This document shows positions 5,163 to 11,833 of a stretch of 11,833 nucleotides of DNA, piece by piece (the stretch's first letter is position 1; each line of letters opens with the position of its first letter). Source of the DNA: Candidatus Woesearchaeota archaeon (GTDB lineage Archaea; Nanobdellota; Nanobdellia; Woesearchaeales; JACQSR01); contig JAHFLI010000019.1 in the NCBI GenBank assembly GCA_023255615.1, positions 1 through 11,833 on the forward strand, written 5' to 3'. The notes below the pieces were generated by a model, which saw only the letters and a list, made by a program, of their open reading frames with translations, was not told where the DNA came from and did not search any database. A program made the translations under genes and the position numbers.

Positions 5163-6497
5163 ATGATTGAAATTTGCGCAGTTGGCGGTTATACTGAAAT
5201 TGGAAAAAATATGACTGCGGTAAAGATCGATGATCATGTCATCATCATTGATATGGGGCTCCATGTTGATAACTACATCAGCTTTACGAATGATGAAGAC
5301 CTTATTGGTATTTCTCCACAACAATTAAGAAAAGCAGGAGTTATTCCTGATGATACGGTTATCGAAAAGTGGAAAGACAAAGTTGCATTAATTACCACTA
5401 CTCATGCCCATCTTGATCACATCGGCGCTATCCCCTTCGTTGCGCCACGATATCACGCCCCACTACTCATGACACCGTTTGCGGCAGCAGTTGTTCGCGC
5501 TATTGCATCAGACGAAGAATTGAAATTATCAAATCCGATAGAAATTATTCAACCAAATTCTTCATTCTCCGTTACCAACGATATCAAAGTTGAATTTATT
5601 TCCATGACTCATTCTATTCCTGAAACCAATATGATCGCGATTCACACAAAATATGGTATTATTATCTATGCACTTGATTTCAAATTAGATGATAATCCCA
5701 TCATCGGGAAAAAACCAAATTATAAGAGACTTGAGGAGCTTGGAAAAACAGGAAATGTTCTTGCACTCATCGTGGAGAGTTTGCGCGCGGGAGAGGCCAT
5801 TAAAACGCCATCTGAAGGAGTTGCGCGCGAAATGCTTCGTGATGTACTCCTTGGCACTCAATCTGAAGGAAAACTAATCGTGACAACAACCTTTTCATCC
5901 CATCTTGCGCGAATTAAATCGATTGTTGAATTTGGAAAAAAATTGAATAGAAAAATTATTTTTCTCGGACGCTCTCTTGCAAAATATACTGCTGCGGGAG
6001 AAGAAGTAGGCATTATTAAATTTTCAGACGAAGTAAAAATAATCAAATACGGAAACCAAGTAAAAAAATTCCTCAAGAAAATAAACAAATCGAATGCAGG
6101 TGAATATCTCTTAGTTGTTACAGGCCATCAAGGGGAACCAAAAGCGACGTTGGCAAAAATGGTCGGCGAATATAACTTTAAATTCGCACCGGAAGATATC
6201 ATCATTTTTTCTTGCAATATTATTCCTTCTCCAATTAATGAGGAGAATAGACGAAAATTGGAAACAAAATTATCTGCGAAAGGACTGCGCATATTCAAAG
6301 ACATTCATGTGTCTGGCCATGCAGCGCGAGAAGATCATCGCGATCTTATTAATCTCCTTCAACCAAAAAATATTATTCCTGCGCACGGAGAACAGCAAAT
6401 GACCTCCGCATATGCAAGCTTAGCAAAAGAAAAAGGATACAAATTGGGAAAAACATTACATATGCTCAGCAACGGAAGTTTTCTGCAGTTGAAGTAA
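5163..6497 (+). CDS. rnj: Archaeal RNase J (metallo-beta-lactamase exoribonuclease)
   Basis: A protein of 444 residues, the usual size of archaeal RNase J, which lacks the C-terminal extension of many bacterial forms. The metallo-beta-lactamase signatures are in order: TTTHAHLDHIG (78-88, the HxHxDH zinc motif; Ala replaces the common Gly), His150 in SMTHSIPET, Asp172 in ALDFKLDD, an acidic motif VESLRAGE (204-211) at the place of the family's DSTNAE, the beta-CASP segment with TTFSSHLARI (242-251) and TGHQGEP (320-326), VSGHA (383-387), and PAHGE (406-410). Such enzymes degrade RNA from the 5' end using two zinc ions and act in the cytoplasm. The TATA box sits about 24 bases before the ATG, so the transcript is likely leaderless. 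The stop is one base from that of the convergent membrane gene. All metal ligands appear present, so activity is expected. Confidence 0.92.
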   Translation: MIEICAVGGYTEIGKNMTAVKIDDHVIIIDMGLHVDNYISFTNDEDLIGISPQQLRKAGVIPDDTVIEKWKDKVALITTTHAHLDHIGAIPFVAPRYHAPLLMTPFAAAVVRAIASDEELKLSNPIEIIQPNSSFSVTNDIKVEFISMTHSIPETNMIAIHTKYGIIIYALDFKLDDNPIIGKKPNYKRLEELGKTGNVLALIVESLRAGEAIKTPSEGVAREMLRDVLLGTQSEGKLIVTTTFSSHLARIKSIVEFGKKLNRKIIFLGRSLAKYTAAGEEVGIIKFSDEVKIIKYGNQVKKFLKKINKSNAGEYLLVVTGHQGEPKATLAKMVGEYNFKFAPEDIIIFSCNIIPSPINEENRRKLETKLSAKGLRIFKDIHVSGHAAREDHRDLINLLQPKNIIPAHGEQQMTSAYASLAKEKGYKLGKTLHMLSNGSFLQLK

Positions 6498-6498
6498 A

Positions 6499-6870
6499 TT
6501 ATTGGGTCGATATAATTTTGTGTTCTATAAGATCTACTCTTTTTTCTAGGTGAGTCAATCTCATATTAATCTCGACCATCTTAATCTCAAGTTTATGTAT
6601 TGCTTCATACAATGGAAAAATCAAAACTCTCCAAAAACCGATCCCTGCTGCAAACCCTGACACAACAAGTTGTATTTCTCCCGGTATATCCACTCGAAGT
6701 GGGTCCTTGGTTGCAGCTGCTATGATGACAAAAATTAATGCAAGCAGGAACACAAGGCTACCATACCGTTCAATTCCTCTGGTGAACCATTGTACATTAA
6801 TAATTCTATTAACAATTCTACATACAATATATCCCCCTATTAATACCCATACAATAGCAAGATAGATCAT
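6499..6870 (-). CDS. Small membrane protein with C-terminal coiled coil
   Basis: A protein of 123 residues, family not recognised. Three hydrophobic segments are visible: about 2-20, 37-54 and 66-87. Residues 88-119 form a charged amphipathic helix with heptad spacing (LEIKMVEINMRLTHLEKRVDL), typical of a coiled coil that would oligomerise the protein or bind a partner at the membrane surface. A TATA-like TTTATTAAT (minus strand, 6892-6900) lies about 26 bases before the ATG, so the message may be leaderless. The gene ends one base from the RNase J stop on the opposite strand. The regular topology and promoter spacing make it a credible gene; the function is unknown. Confidence 0.7.
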   Translation of the reverse strand: MIYLAIVWVLIGGYIVCRIVNRIINVQWFTRGIERYGSLVFLLALIFVIIAAATKDPLRVDIPGEIQLVVSGFAAGIGFWRVLIFPLYEAIHKLEIKMVEINMRLTHLEKRVDLIEHKIISTQ

Positions 6871-6891
6871 AGATGGGAGAATACTTTGCTC

Positions 6892-6900
6892 ATTAATAAA
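6892..6900 (-). promoter_or_regulatory. TATA box of the small membrane protein gene
   Basis: TTTATTAAT on the minus strand is centred 26 bases upstream of the ATG at 6870. Confidence 0.5.
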
Positions 6901-6916
6901 TTTATCGTCAATAAAT

Positions 6917-6951
6917 CCGGAAAATTTTCGGAATAAAAAAGAAAAAATAAT
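6917..6951 (-). terminator. Terminator of the beta-barrel-like gene
   Basis: Directly after the stop (minus strand) comes a T-rich tract, TTATTTTTTCTTTTTTATT, the usual archaeal stop signal. Beyond it lies the perfect palindrome GAAAATTTTC (6920-6929), flanked by CCG and CGG. Confidence 0.55.
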
Positions 6952-7749
6952 TTATTTTATGAATACACTTAATGGCACCCTCAGTCGCAATTCACACCCT
7001 ACTCCATTTGTTGCATTGTAGGTTAGCACATCAGCACTGCAGGTTGCGGTAATATTCGTTCCGTCTTTCAAAGTATATCGTCCAATAGGCCCGACTCTGA
7101 CAAATGAAGAATCTGTGCTATATGCTGCATTTGTTTCAAGACCGATTCTCACATGATCACCAATGCCAACACTTGGAGTAAACATATCAGTGACTCGGTC
7201 TGCTGGTTTTTCTCGTCTCCCATCATAACAAGCAGTGTTATCAATCATCACAGGGTTCAGCTTTAACGTTGATCGGACACATGCTCCAACATCAACTTGA
7301 CCTGATCCAAGATTCAATTTATGAGATGCATCATATTCGCCTGAAGATGTTTTCACTCTTCCAGTTACTAAAACATCAAGTTGTTTTGTTGAAATATATG
7401 GCCCAGCTTCGAGAGTTATGTCTCCCAAACCTCCAACGCTCTCATCAATTGCTCCATTCGATGCGTAAATATAAGGAATCGTTGCCATTCCAAATACCCC
7501 GACGGTTGCATCATCAATGGTCATCATATCATCTTTTCCTTTTATTGTTGCAGAGAATACTGTTCGCTGAAGATCGGTTGACTTTTCTTTTCCCTTCGCA
7601 TCCATACTATTGGCTTCATAATGACTTCCAATCACTTGAATTTGTCCCGGAGGTGAAGTTTGACTACCTTCAAGGAAATCAGCTTTTGCTTGTCCAGTTA
7701 ATCCTAATGCCAATGCTGCTGCGAGCAATAGTTTTGTTGATTTTTTCAT
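6952..7749 (-). CDS. Secreted beta-barrel-like protein (MetA/phenol-degradation outer-membrane type)
   Basis: A protein of 265 residues. The N-terminus is a classic Sec signal peptide: MKKSTK, a hydrophobic core LLLAAALALGL (7-17), and an AKA|D-type cleavage site near residue 23. The rest has short alternating strands rich in Gly, Thr and Ser. Its landmarks recall the bacterial outer-membrane family annotated as MetA-pathway of phenol degradation: GGLGDITLEAG (106-116), a TSSGEYD turn (134-140), LGSGQVDVG (147-155) and a C-terminal strand LRLRVPLSVFIK. Four cysteines (about 157, 174, 237, 252) could form disulfides. The ATG at 7749 is preferred over the GTG at 7758 because AGGTGA (7755-7760) sits five bases before it. 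The promoter is a minus-strand TATATATG (7793-7802). An outer-membrane-type barrel is unexpected in an archaeon. The secreted beta-rich nature is clear; the family is likely but not certain. Confidence 0.7.
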   Translation of the reverse strand: MKKSTKLLLAAALALGLTGQAKADFLEGSQTSPPGQIQVIGSHYEANSMDAKGKEKSTDLQRTVFSATIKGKDDMMTIDDATVGVFGMATIPYIYASNGAIDESVGGLGDITLEAGPYISTKQLDVLVTGRVKTSSGEYDASHKLNLGSGQVDVGACVRSTLKLNPVMIDNTACYDGRREKPADRVTDMFTPSVGIGDHVRIGLETNAAYSTDSSFVRVGPIGRYTLKDGTNITATCSADVLTYNATNGVGCELRLRVPLSVFIK

Positions 7750-7754
7750 TGTGT

Positions 7755-7760
7755 TCACCT
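7755..7760 (-). promoter_or_regulatory. Ribosome binding site that fixes the barrel gene start
   Basis: AGGTGA on the minus strand, five bases before the ATG at 7749, matches the archaeal anti-Shine-Dalgarno sequence. It overlaps the in-frame GTG at 7756-7758, which is therefore unlikely to be the start. Confidence 0.75.
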
Positions 7761-7792
7761 TAAATCATTTAATATCCACTAAATAGTAATAA

Positions 7793-7802
7793 CATATATA
7801 TG
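7793..7802 (-). promoter_or_regulatory. TATA box of the beta-barrel-like gene
   Basis: CATATATATG predicts a start near 7772 and a leader of about 23 bases that contains the AGGTGA site. Confidence 0.5.
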
Positions 7803-7813
7803 AATATTCCTTC

Positions 7814-7825
7814 CCCCTAGAGGGG
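7814..7825. promoter_or_regulatory. GC-rich palindrome between divergent promoters, candidate operator
   Basis: CCCCT-AG-AGGGG is a perfect 5-bp inverted repeat, and the only GC-rich block in a 121-base AT-rich gap. It lies just upstream of both TATA boxes (7793-7802 minus, 7839-7847 plus), where a regulator could act on the barrel gene and the TrmB-like gene together. The link to the TrmB-like protein is inferred from position. Confidence 0.5.
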
Positions 7826-7838
7826 TAGAAAGAATTAG

Positions 7839-7847
7839 TTTTATATA
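7839..7847 (+). promoter_or_regulatory. TATA box of the TrmB-like gene
   Basis: TTTTATATA is centred about 28 bases before the ATG at 7871. No ribosome binding site is seen, so the transcript is probably leaderless. Confidence 0.55.
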
Positions 7848-7870
7848 GAGAGAGAAAATCACCACATTGC

Positions 7871-9403
7871 ATGGAAAAGAAAGTACTCGAGGGAATTGGT
7901 CTCTCAAAAGGAGAAGTAGCAGTTTACTTTGCGCTACTTGAATTAGGATCTTCCACCACAGGCCCCATTGTTGATCGGGCGAAAATCAGTTCATCGAAAG
8001 TCTATGATATACTTAAAAGGTTGATCGACAAAGGATTGGCGAGCTACGTCATTAAATCAAATAAAAAATATTTCGAAGCTGCACCGGCGTCAAGAATTAT
8101 TGATTACATCACTGAAAGAAAAAAATCAATTGAGTCCCAAGAAAAAGAAATACAATCCATTCTCCCAGAAATAGAACATAAAAGAAATCTCTCAAAAAAT
8201 GTCCAGGAAGTTAAGGTGTTCAAGGGAACAAAAGGACTTCGCACGGTGTTTGAGGAAATTTTAGCGGAAATAAAAAAAGAAGATCTCTTTCTCGTCTTTG
8301 GATCATCGGCATCTGATAGGTTTCGTGGATTCTTTAATGATTTCCATAAACGAAGAGCGAAAAAAGGTGTTCGCGCTCGCATGCTGTTCGACTTAGGCGC
8401 GCGTTTTACAATCGGAAAGGACAGGCAAAACACCGATCTAACAAAAGTAAAGTATCTTCCGCAGGGATATATTAGTCCTGCTGCAATTAATATTTATGGA
8501 GACAACGTCACTATCATGACATGGAGTCAGGAACCGCTGACTATTGTCGTTCATAACAAAGAATTTAGCAATTCATTCCGTTCTTATTTTAATTTATTAT
8601 GGGAACAAGATGTTCAGGTTTTGAATGGACAGGAAGGAATTGAATTATTATGTGAAGCGGTGTTGAAGGAAAAAAGAGATTTGTATCTCTTGGGGGCAAA
8701 TGCAGAAATTTTTAGGCGTGATCCACCATTGTTTGAAGATTTTGAAAGAAAAAGAATTCAAGTGGGAATAAAACGTCATCATCTCTCTATCGAAGAAACG
8801 CGCGGATCAGGATTTAACAAACTCCCTCTTCTTGATGTTAAGTATCTCCCTCCTGAGTTTTCTTCTCCTTTAGTCATCTGGATATTTGGTGATTATGTGG
8901 CAAACGTGTTGTGGGAAAAGGAAGTGCAAGGATTCCTCATAAAAAACAAAAAAATAGCGGATGATTACAGAAAATATTTCAACGTGCTTTGGCAACAACA
9001 AGCCAGAGTCTATATGGGATACGAGGGAGTTAAAGTAATTTTTGATGATACGTTGAACGAAAAAGAAGTTTATTTTATTTCTGGAGGTGGATATGTTGCG
9101 GAGCGAATGAAAGACTACTTTTGGAATTATTATGTCAGCGAAGCAGAAAAGAAAAAAATAAAGTGGTATACGTTAGCTCTCGAATTTGTACGAGGAAAAC
9201 CAATTACAAAACTCCCCTGGGCGAAATTTAAATATCTTCCACGAGAATTCAATACCCCTAATGTCGTTTTTATTTATGGCAACAAGGTAGTCAATGTATT
9301 ATGGACAGAGAATCCGATGGCGTTTCTCATAGAAAATAAATATGTTGCAAAAAGTTATCGAGATTATTTCGAATCGTTATGGAAAAATGTCGCTCAATCA
9401 TGA
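7871..9403 (+). CDS. TrmB-like regulator with three tandem sensor-like repeats
   Basis: A protein of 510 residues, clearly longer than typical TrmB-family regulators (about 250-350). The N-terminal winged helix (about 1-75: LEGIGLSKGEVAVYFALLEL, SSSKVYDILKRLIDKGL) is the TrmB DNA-binding domain, followed by a helical linker (about 80-108). The rest is three repeats of about 130 residues (113-250, 251-380, 381-505). Each has KYLP (194, 324, 454), a strand ending in IYGD, IFGD or IYGN (208, 338, 468), a conserved Trp (218, 348, 478), an NK pair (229, 359, 489) and a closing YFxxLW (239, 369, 499). These resemble the single C-terminal PLD-like or sensor domain of small archaeal TrmB-like proteins. 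TrmB proteins usually sense sugars or redox signals; no ligand can be named here. The gene is divergent from the barrel-like gene and shares a palindrome with it. Its stop overlaps that of the next gene in TCATGA. Confidence 0.87.
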   Translation: MEKKVLEGIGLSKGEVAVYFALLELGSSTTGPIVDRAKISSSKVYDILKRLIDKGLASYVIKSNKKYFEAAPASRIIDYITERKKSIESQEKEIQSILPEIEHKRNLSKNVQEVKVFKGTKGLRTVFEEILAEIKKEDLFLVFGSSASDRFRGFFNDFHKRRAKKGVRARMLFDLGARFTIGKDRQNTDLTKVKYLPQGYISPAAINIYGDNVTIMTWSQEPLTIVVHNKEFSNSFRSYFNLLWEQDVQVLNGQEGIELLCEAVLKEKRDLYLLGANAEIFRRDPPLFEDFERKRIQVGIKRHHLSIEETRGSGFNKLPLLDVKYLPPEFSSPLVIWIFGDYVANVLWEKEVQGFLIKNKKIADDYRKYFNVLWQQQARVYMGYEGVKVIFDDTLNEKEVYFISGGGYVAERMKDYFWNYYVSEAEKKKIKWYTLALEFVRGKPITKLPWAKFKYLPREFNTPNVVFIYGNKVVNVLWTENPMAFLIENKYVAKSYRDYFESLWKNVAQS

Positions 9404-11728
9404 GTTATATTCTTTCTTCAAAATATCATAAAATCTTTTGAAGCGCGGAATATCAGCAATAATCATTTCCGTTGTTGAACTCGCTAATGTATTGACGGTG
9501 AGGGATCCGTTGCTAAACAATTTGTTCAAAAAACCTTGATAATGGGAAAGATAATTAATCTTTTTGAATACAATCGACGTTTGAGAACGATAGATGATTC
9601 CTTCTTGTGCAACAACACGGTATGTATCAATATGATACGATCTCATTTTGACATAAACTACACAAATGATTACATAGAGCAAAGAGAAAAATAATACTCC
9701 CTCTACAAAGAAACTGGAAAAATGAAAGAACAATTGTGCAATAAGGACAAGAAGAGCAATGATGAAAAGAAGTGGAATCAATACAGAAAGAGTATTTGCA
9801 AGAGCTGGCTTTTCTTCATACATTGTTTTTGCCTTTTCAATGTTCTTTTTCATGAGCATGCAATCGATGATATCGTCTTTTTCATCAATATGCTTGACAT
9901 AGTTCATCGTGACGGTATTGGAAATATTCTGCGTCTGTTTTCCCCGCTTAATAGTACGCTCCCCCGCAATACTGAATGAAAGAGACCCTCGAGAAGAAAA
10001 GGGATAATGCACGGTAGTGATTCCTTTCACATTATCAAAGGTAAAAAAATAATCAGAATGAACAAGTAGTCCAACGTGGTAATGGATATACTTACTATAG
10101 AAATTCATCTTTGTTCGGCGATAATATATTGAATAATACCAATAAGAAACGATTACACAAATGAAAATAAAAACGATCAGAAGGAAAAAGAGTGCATCAA
10201 TCATAATTCCAGCGAACACTAATGAAGTAATAGAAGCGATGACGAGAGAAGTGAGATACACATGTCCATTCAAGAATTCACTGAAGGAAACAGAAGGAAG
10301 AATTTCATAGGTCTTTTTTTCCGAGGTAAATGAAAACTGCTTTAGAAGAGTTTTTGTTAAGGCATCATCTTTTTTTATATTCGCAAAGATTATTTCACGT
10401 GCAGACCCCAATGACCAAAAAGTAATACTCATCGTGTTAAACATCTTATCAATAATACTTTCCTTGAAAGAAACTCCGGTGATTAAATCATTAGAAAACT
10501 CTATTGATGATGTTTTAATAAAATTGAATCGCGATGCAATGCTCTTTGCTTTAAGAGTATACGACGTTCCGATATAGATAACAAGGGAAGAAAGAAGTGA
10601 AGTTCCAAAAAGAAATATGCTCAAAAAGAAAATCGTTGGACTAATGCTGAGAAGAGTTTTTTCCATTCCAAAAAAAGGTGAAAGAAAAAAGATGATCATA
10701 GCTAAGAAAAAAATCCCCATCATGACAAAAGCAAAAGGAATGAACGTTCGCCATACATCCATTCGCTTGTTCACCCATTTCCCTTCATCCTTCTGTAACT
10801 GCTGTTTTTTGACTATAAGGCTGCTAATGGTTTGTTCCATGATTTTGCCGTTGGCCATATGACTGAATTCAATGTCCTGCCCAATCCCTTGGCAACTGAG
10901 CTTTACATCATACAATCCAAGAAATCTATCGAGAAGTGATTGAGTAACTGAGGTATCTGATAAATTCTGAACAGGAATGCATGAGTAATGGGTGGTCAGA
11001 AATCCTTCAGTGTAGGTGATAACATCAGCGTAAATTGAATAGACTCGCTTGAATTCATCCACAAACCTCAGCAGCGTATATGGAATAAAGAAGAGAAGAA
11101 AAAGAATACTCAGAAAAATAATTCGTTCTTCACCGAGAAAAGAGGATGCATTATCAATAACAATAAACCAAAACAAAAAAAGGCCACCGATAAAAAATGT
11201 AAGGACATCAAAGAAAATACCCATAACTTTTGGACGCTCTTGTTGCAGCAGTTGTTTTTTTGAAAGCTGAAATCCCCTTTGTTTCATGAGTTGTTCTAGT
11301 GTGCGATATATTTTCTCAGGGTGATCAATTGAAGAGATGGCAATCTCAACAAAGCCACTTCCTGCCGATTGAATCTTCACCTGCCCCGTTCCAAAAAAAG
11401 TATGCTCCGTAAAAGGCAGAACAAGAGAAATCTCAGTAATATTATTGATTAGCAATTCAGTTTTTGCATCAGAGAAAATCCCACCACTCAACCGTTGAAT
11501 GCGATCCGGTAGAATAACATACTCTTCTTTTTTGTACTGGAAAACATGAGAGAGAATAGAATACAAAGAAAAAGGAAGAAAAAACAAAAGAGGAAACGAA
11601 CTATGGAAGAAAATGCCGATGCATGCAAGGATAAAGAAAAGGATAGCAATAGATTTGAGGGTCTGCAAATACAAGAAGGCGCGGGTATTCGGTTTGAGGA
11701 TCACAGATTGCAATTCTCCAAAGGGCAT
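9398..11728 (-). CDS. Five-unit bPH_2 (YdbT-type) membrane protein
   Basis: A protein of 776 residues built of five units, each a pair of membrane segments followed by a bacterial-PH-like domain. Membrane pairs are at about 24-62, 168-221, 328-388, 490-536 and 645-694. The soluble domains are at about 70-148 (YVILPDRIQRLSGGIFS), 230-306 (YSIYADVITYTEGFLTTHY), 390-466 (YTLKAKSIASRFNFIKTS), 541-625 (YSKYIHYHVGLLVHSDYF) and 697-773 (YHIDTYRVVAQEGIIYRSQ). The start of each domain, an aromatic residue then a strand and a [G/F][I/L][I/F/L] turn, is the bPH_2 (YdbT) signature. Known YdbT-like proteins usually carry fewer such units; their role is poorly known and thought to concern membranes. The protein has ten predicted membrane helices and soluble domains probably all on one side. 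The stop overlaps the convergent TrmB-like gene by six bases. A minus-strand TATA box at 11796-11806 would give a leader of about 47 bases. Confidence 0.85.
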   Translation of the reverse strand: MPFGELQSVILKPNTRAFLYLQTLKSIAILFFILACIGIFFHSSFPLLFFLPFSLYSILSHVFQYKKEEYVILPDRIQRLSGGIFSDAKTELLINNITEISLVLPFTEHTFFGTGQVKIQSAGSGFVEIAISSIDHPEKIYRTLEQLMKQRGFQLSKKQLLQQERPKVMGIFFDVLTFFIGGLFLFWFIVIDNASSFLGEERIIFLSILFLLFFIPYTLLRFVDEFKRVYSIYADVITYTEGFLTTHYSCIPVQNLSDTSVTQSLLDRFLGLYDVKLSCQGIGQDIEFSHMANGKIMEQTISSLIVKKQQLQKDEGKWVNKRMDVWRTFIPFAFVMMGIFFLAMIIFFLSPFFGMEKTLLSISPTIFFLSIFLFGTSLLSSLVIYIGTSYTLKAKSIASRFNFIKTSSIEFSNDLITGVSFKESIIDKMFNTMSITFWSLGSAREIIFANIKKDDALTKTLLKQFSFTSEKKTYEILPSVSFSEFLNGHVYLTSLVIASITSLVFAGIMIDALFFLLIVFIFICVIVSYWYYSIYYRRTKMNFYSKYIHYHVGLLVHSDYFFTFDNVKGITTVHYPFSSRGSLSFSIAGERTIKRGKQTQNISNTVTMNYVKHIDEKDDIIDCMLMKKNIEKAKTMYEEKPALANTLSVLIPLLFIIALLVLIAQLFFHFSSFFVEGVLFFSLLYVIICVVYVKMRSYHIDTYRVVAQEGIIYRSQTSIVFKKINYLSHYQGFLNKLFSNGSLTVNTLASSTTEMIIADIPRFKRFYDILKKEYNS

Positions 11729-11795
11729 ATAAACATTATGAATTCATACATAGCTCTTTCTTTACTACCGTTACAGAATAGCATATACGCGAAAA

Positions 11796-11806
11796 CTATA
11801 TAAAGC
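11796..11806 (-). promoter_or_regulatory. TATA box, probably of the PH-domain gene
   Basis: Read on the minus strand it is GCTTTATATAG, close to the archaeal consensus. It predicts a start near 11775. The reverse reading (CTATATAAAGC) could also serve a gene to the right of the window. Confidence 0.4.
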
Positions 11807-11833
11807 AGTTTTTCATCCCTTCTGGTATGAAGT

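Noticed and set aside
7269..7763. 164-residue plus-strand frame opposite the barrel-like gene
   Set aside because: Leu/His/Gln-rich complement of a well-supported minus-strand gene that has a signal peptide, ribosome binding site and terminator.
1..11833. CRISPR arrays, insertion sequences or transposases
   Set aside because: No direct repeats at regular spacing, no transposase or integrase motifs and no terminal inverted repeats were seen.

Overview
The window looks like chromosome from an AT-rich archaeon. A DPANN-type lineage (Woesearchaeota-like) is my best guess from the style of the proteins; no rRNA or other taxonomic marker is present to prove it. The archaeal evidence is: a leucine tRNA gene interrupted by introns with bulge-helix-bulge (BHB) splice sites and no encoded CCA; TATA-like boxes about 25 bases upstream of start codons, so that several genes look leaderless; GGTGA/GGAGG ribosome binding sites at others; an archaeal-type RNase J; and TrmB-type and Lrp/AsnC-type regulators.

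Layout. Bases 44-663 hold two translationally coupled small coiled-coil proteins that look like paralogs of each other. Bases 705-829 are a tRNA-Leu(CAA) gene with two introns. A minus-strand gene with a frameshift (831-1363) ends one base from the tRNA 3' end. Next come a membrane-anchored DUF4349 protein (1446-2315), a tandem Lrp/AsnC-like regulator on the minus strand (2316-3305), and an EgtD-like SAM methyltransferase (3407-4813). An approximately 350-base gap (4814-5162) contains a probable 32-residue ORF with a strong ribosome binding site and a 15-bp stem-loop. RNase J follows (5163-6497), then a small three-helix membrane protein on the minus strand (6499-6870). A secreted beta-barrel-like protein (6952-7749, minus) is divergent from a TrmB-like regulator with a triplicated sensor region (7871-9403), and a GC-rich palindrome lies between their promoters. 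The last gene (9398-11728, minus) is a 776-residue membrane protein made of five repeats of a transmembrane hairpin plus a bacterial-PH-like (bPH_2/YdbT-type) domain.

How it fits together. There is no long operon. Most genes are single transcription units, and convergent partners are packed tail to tail with stop codons adjacent or overlapping. Three genes concern the cell envelope: DUF4349, the five-unit PH-domain protein and the beta-barrel-like protein. Two are transcription regulators built by internal duplication. Two concern RNA: the twice-interrupted tRNA and RNase J. The most unusual items are the two-intron tRNA with an apparent order of splicing, the outer-membrane-type barrel protein next to a probable dedicated TrmB regulator, and the triplicated TrmB and fivefold PH architectures.
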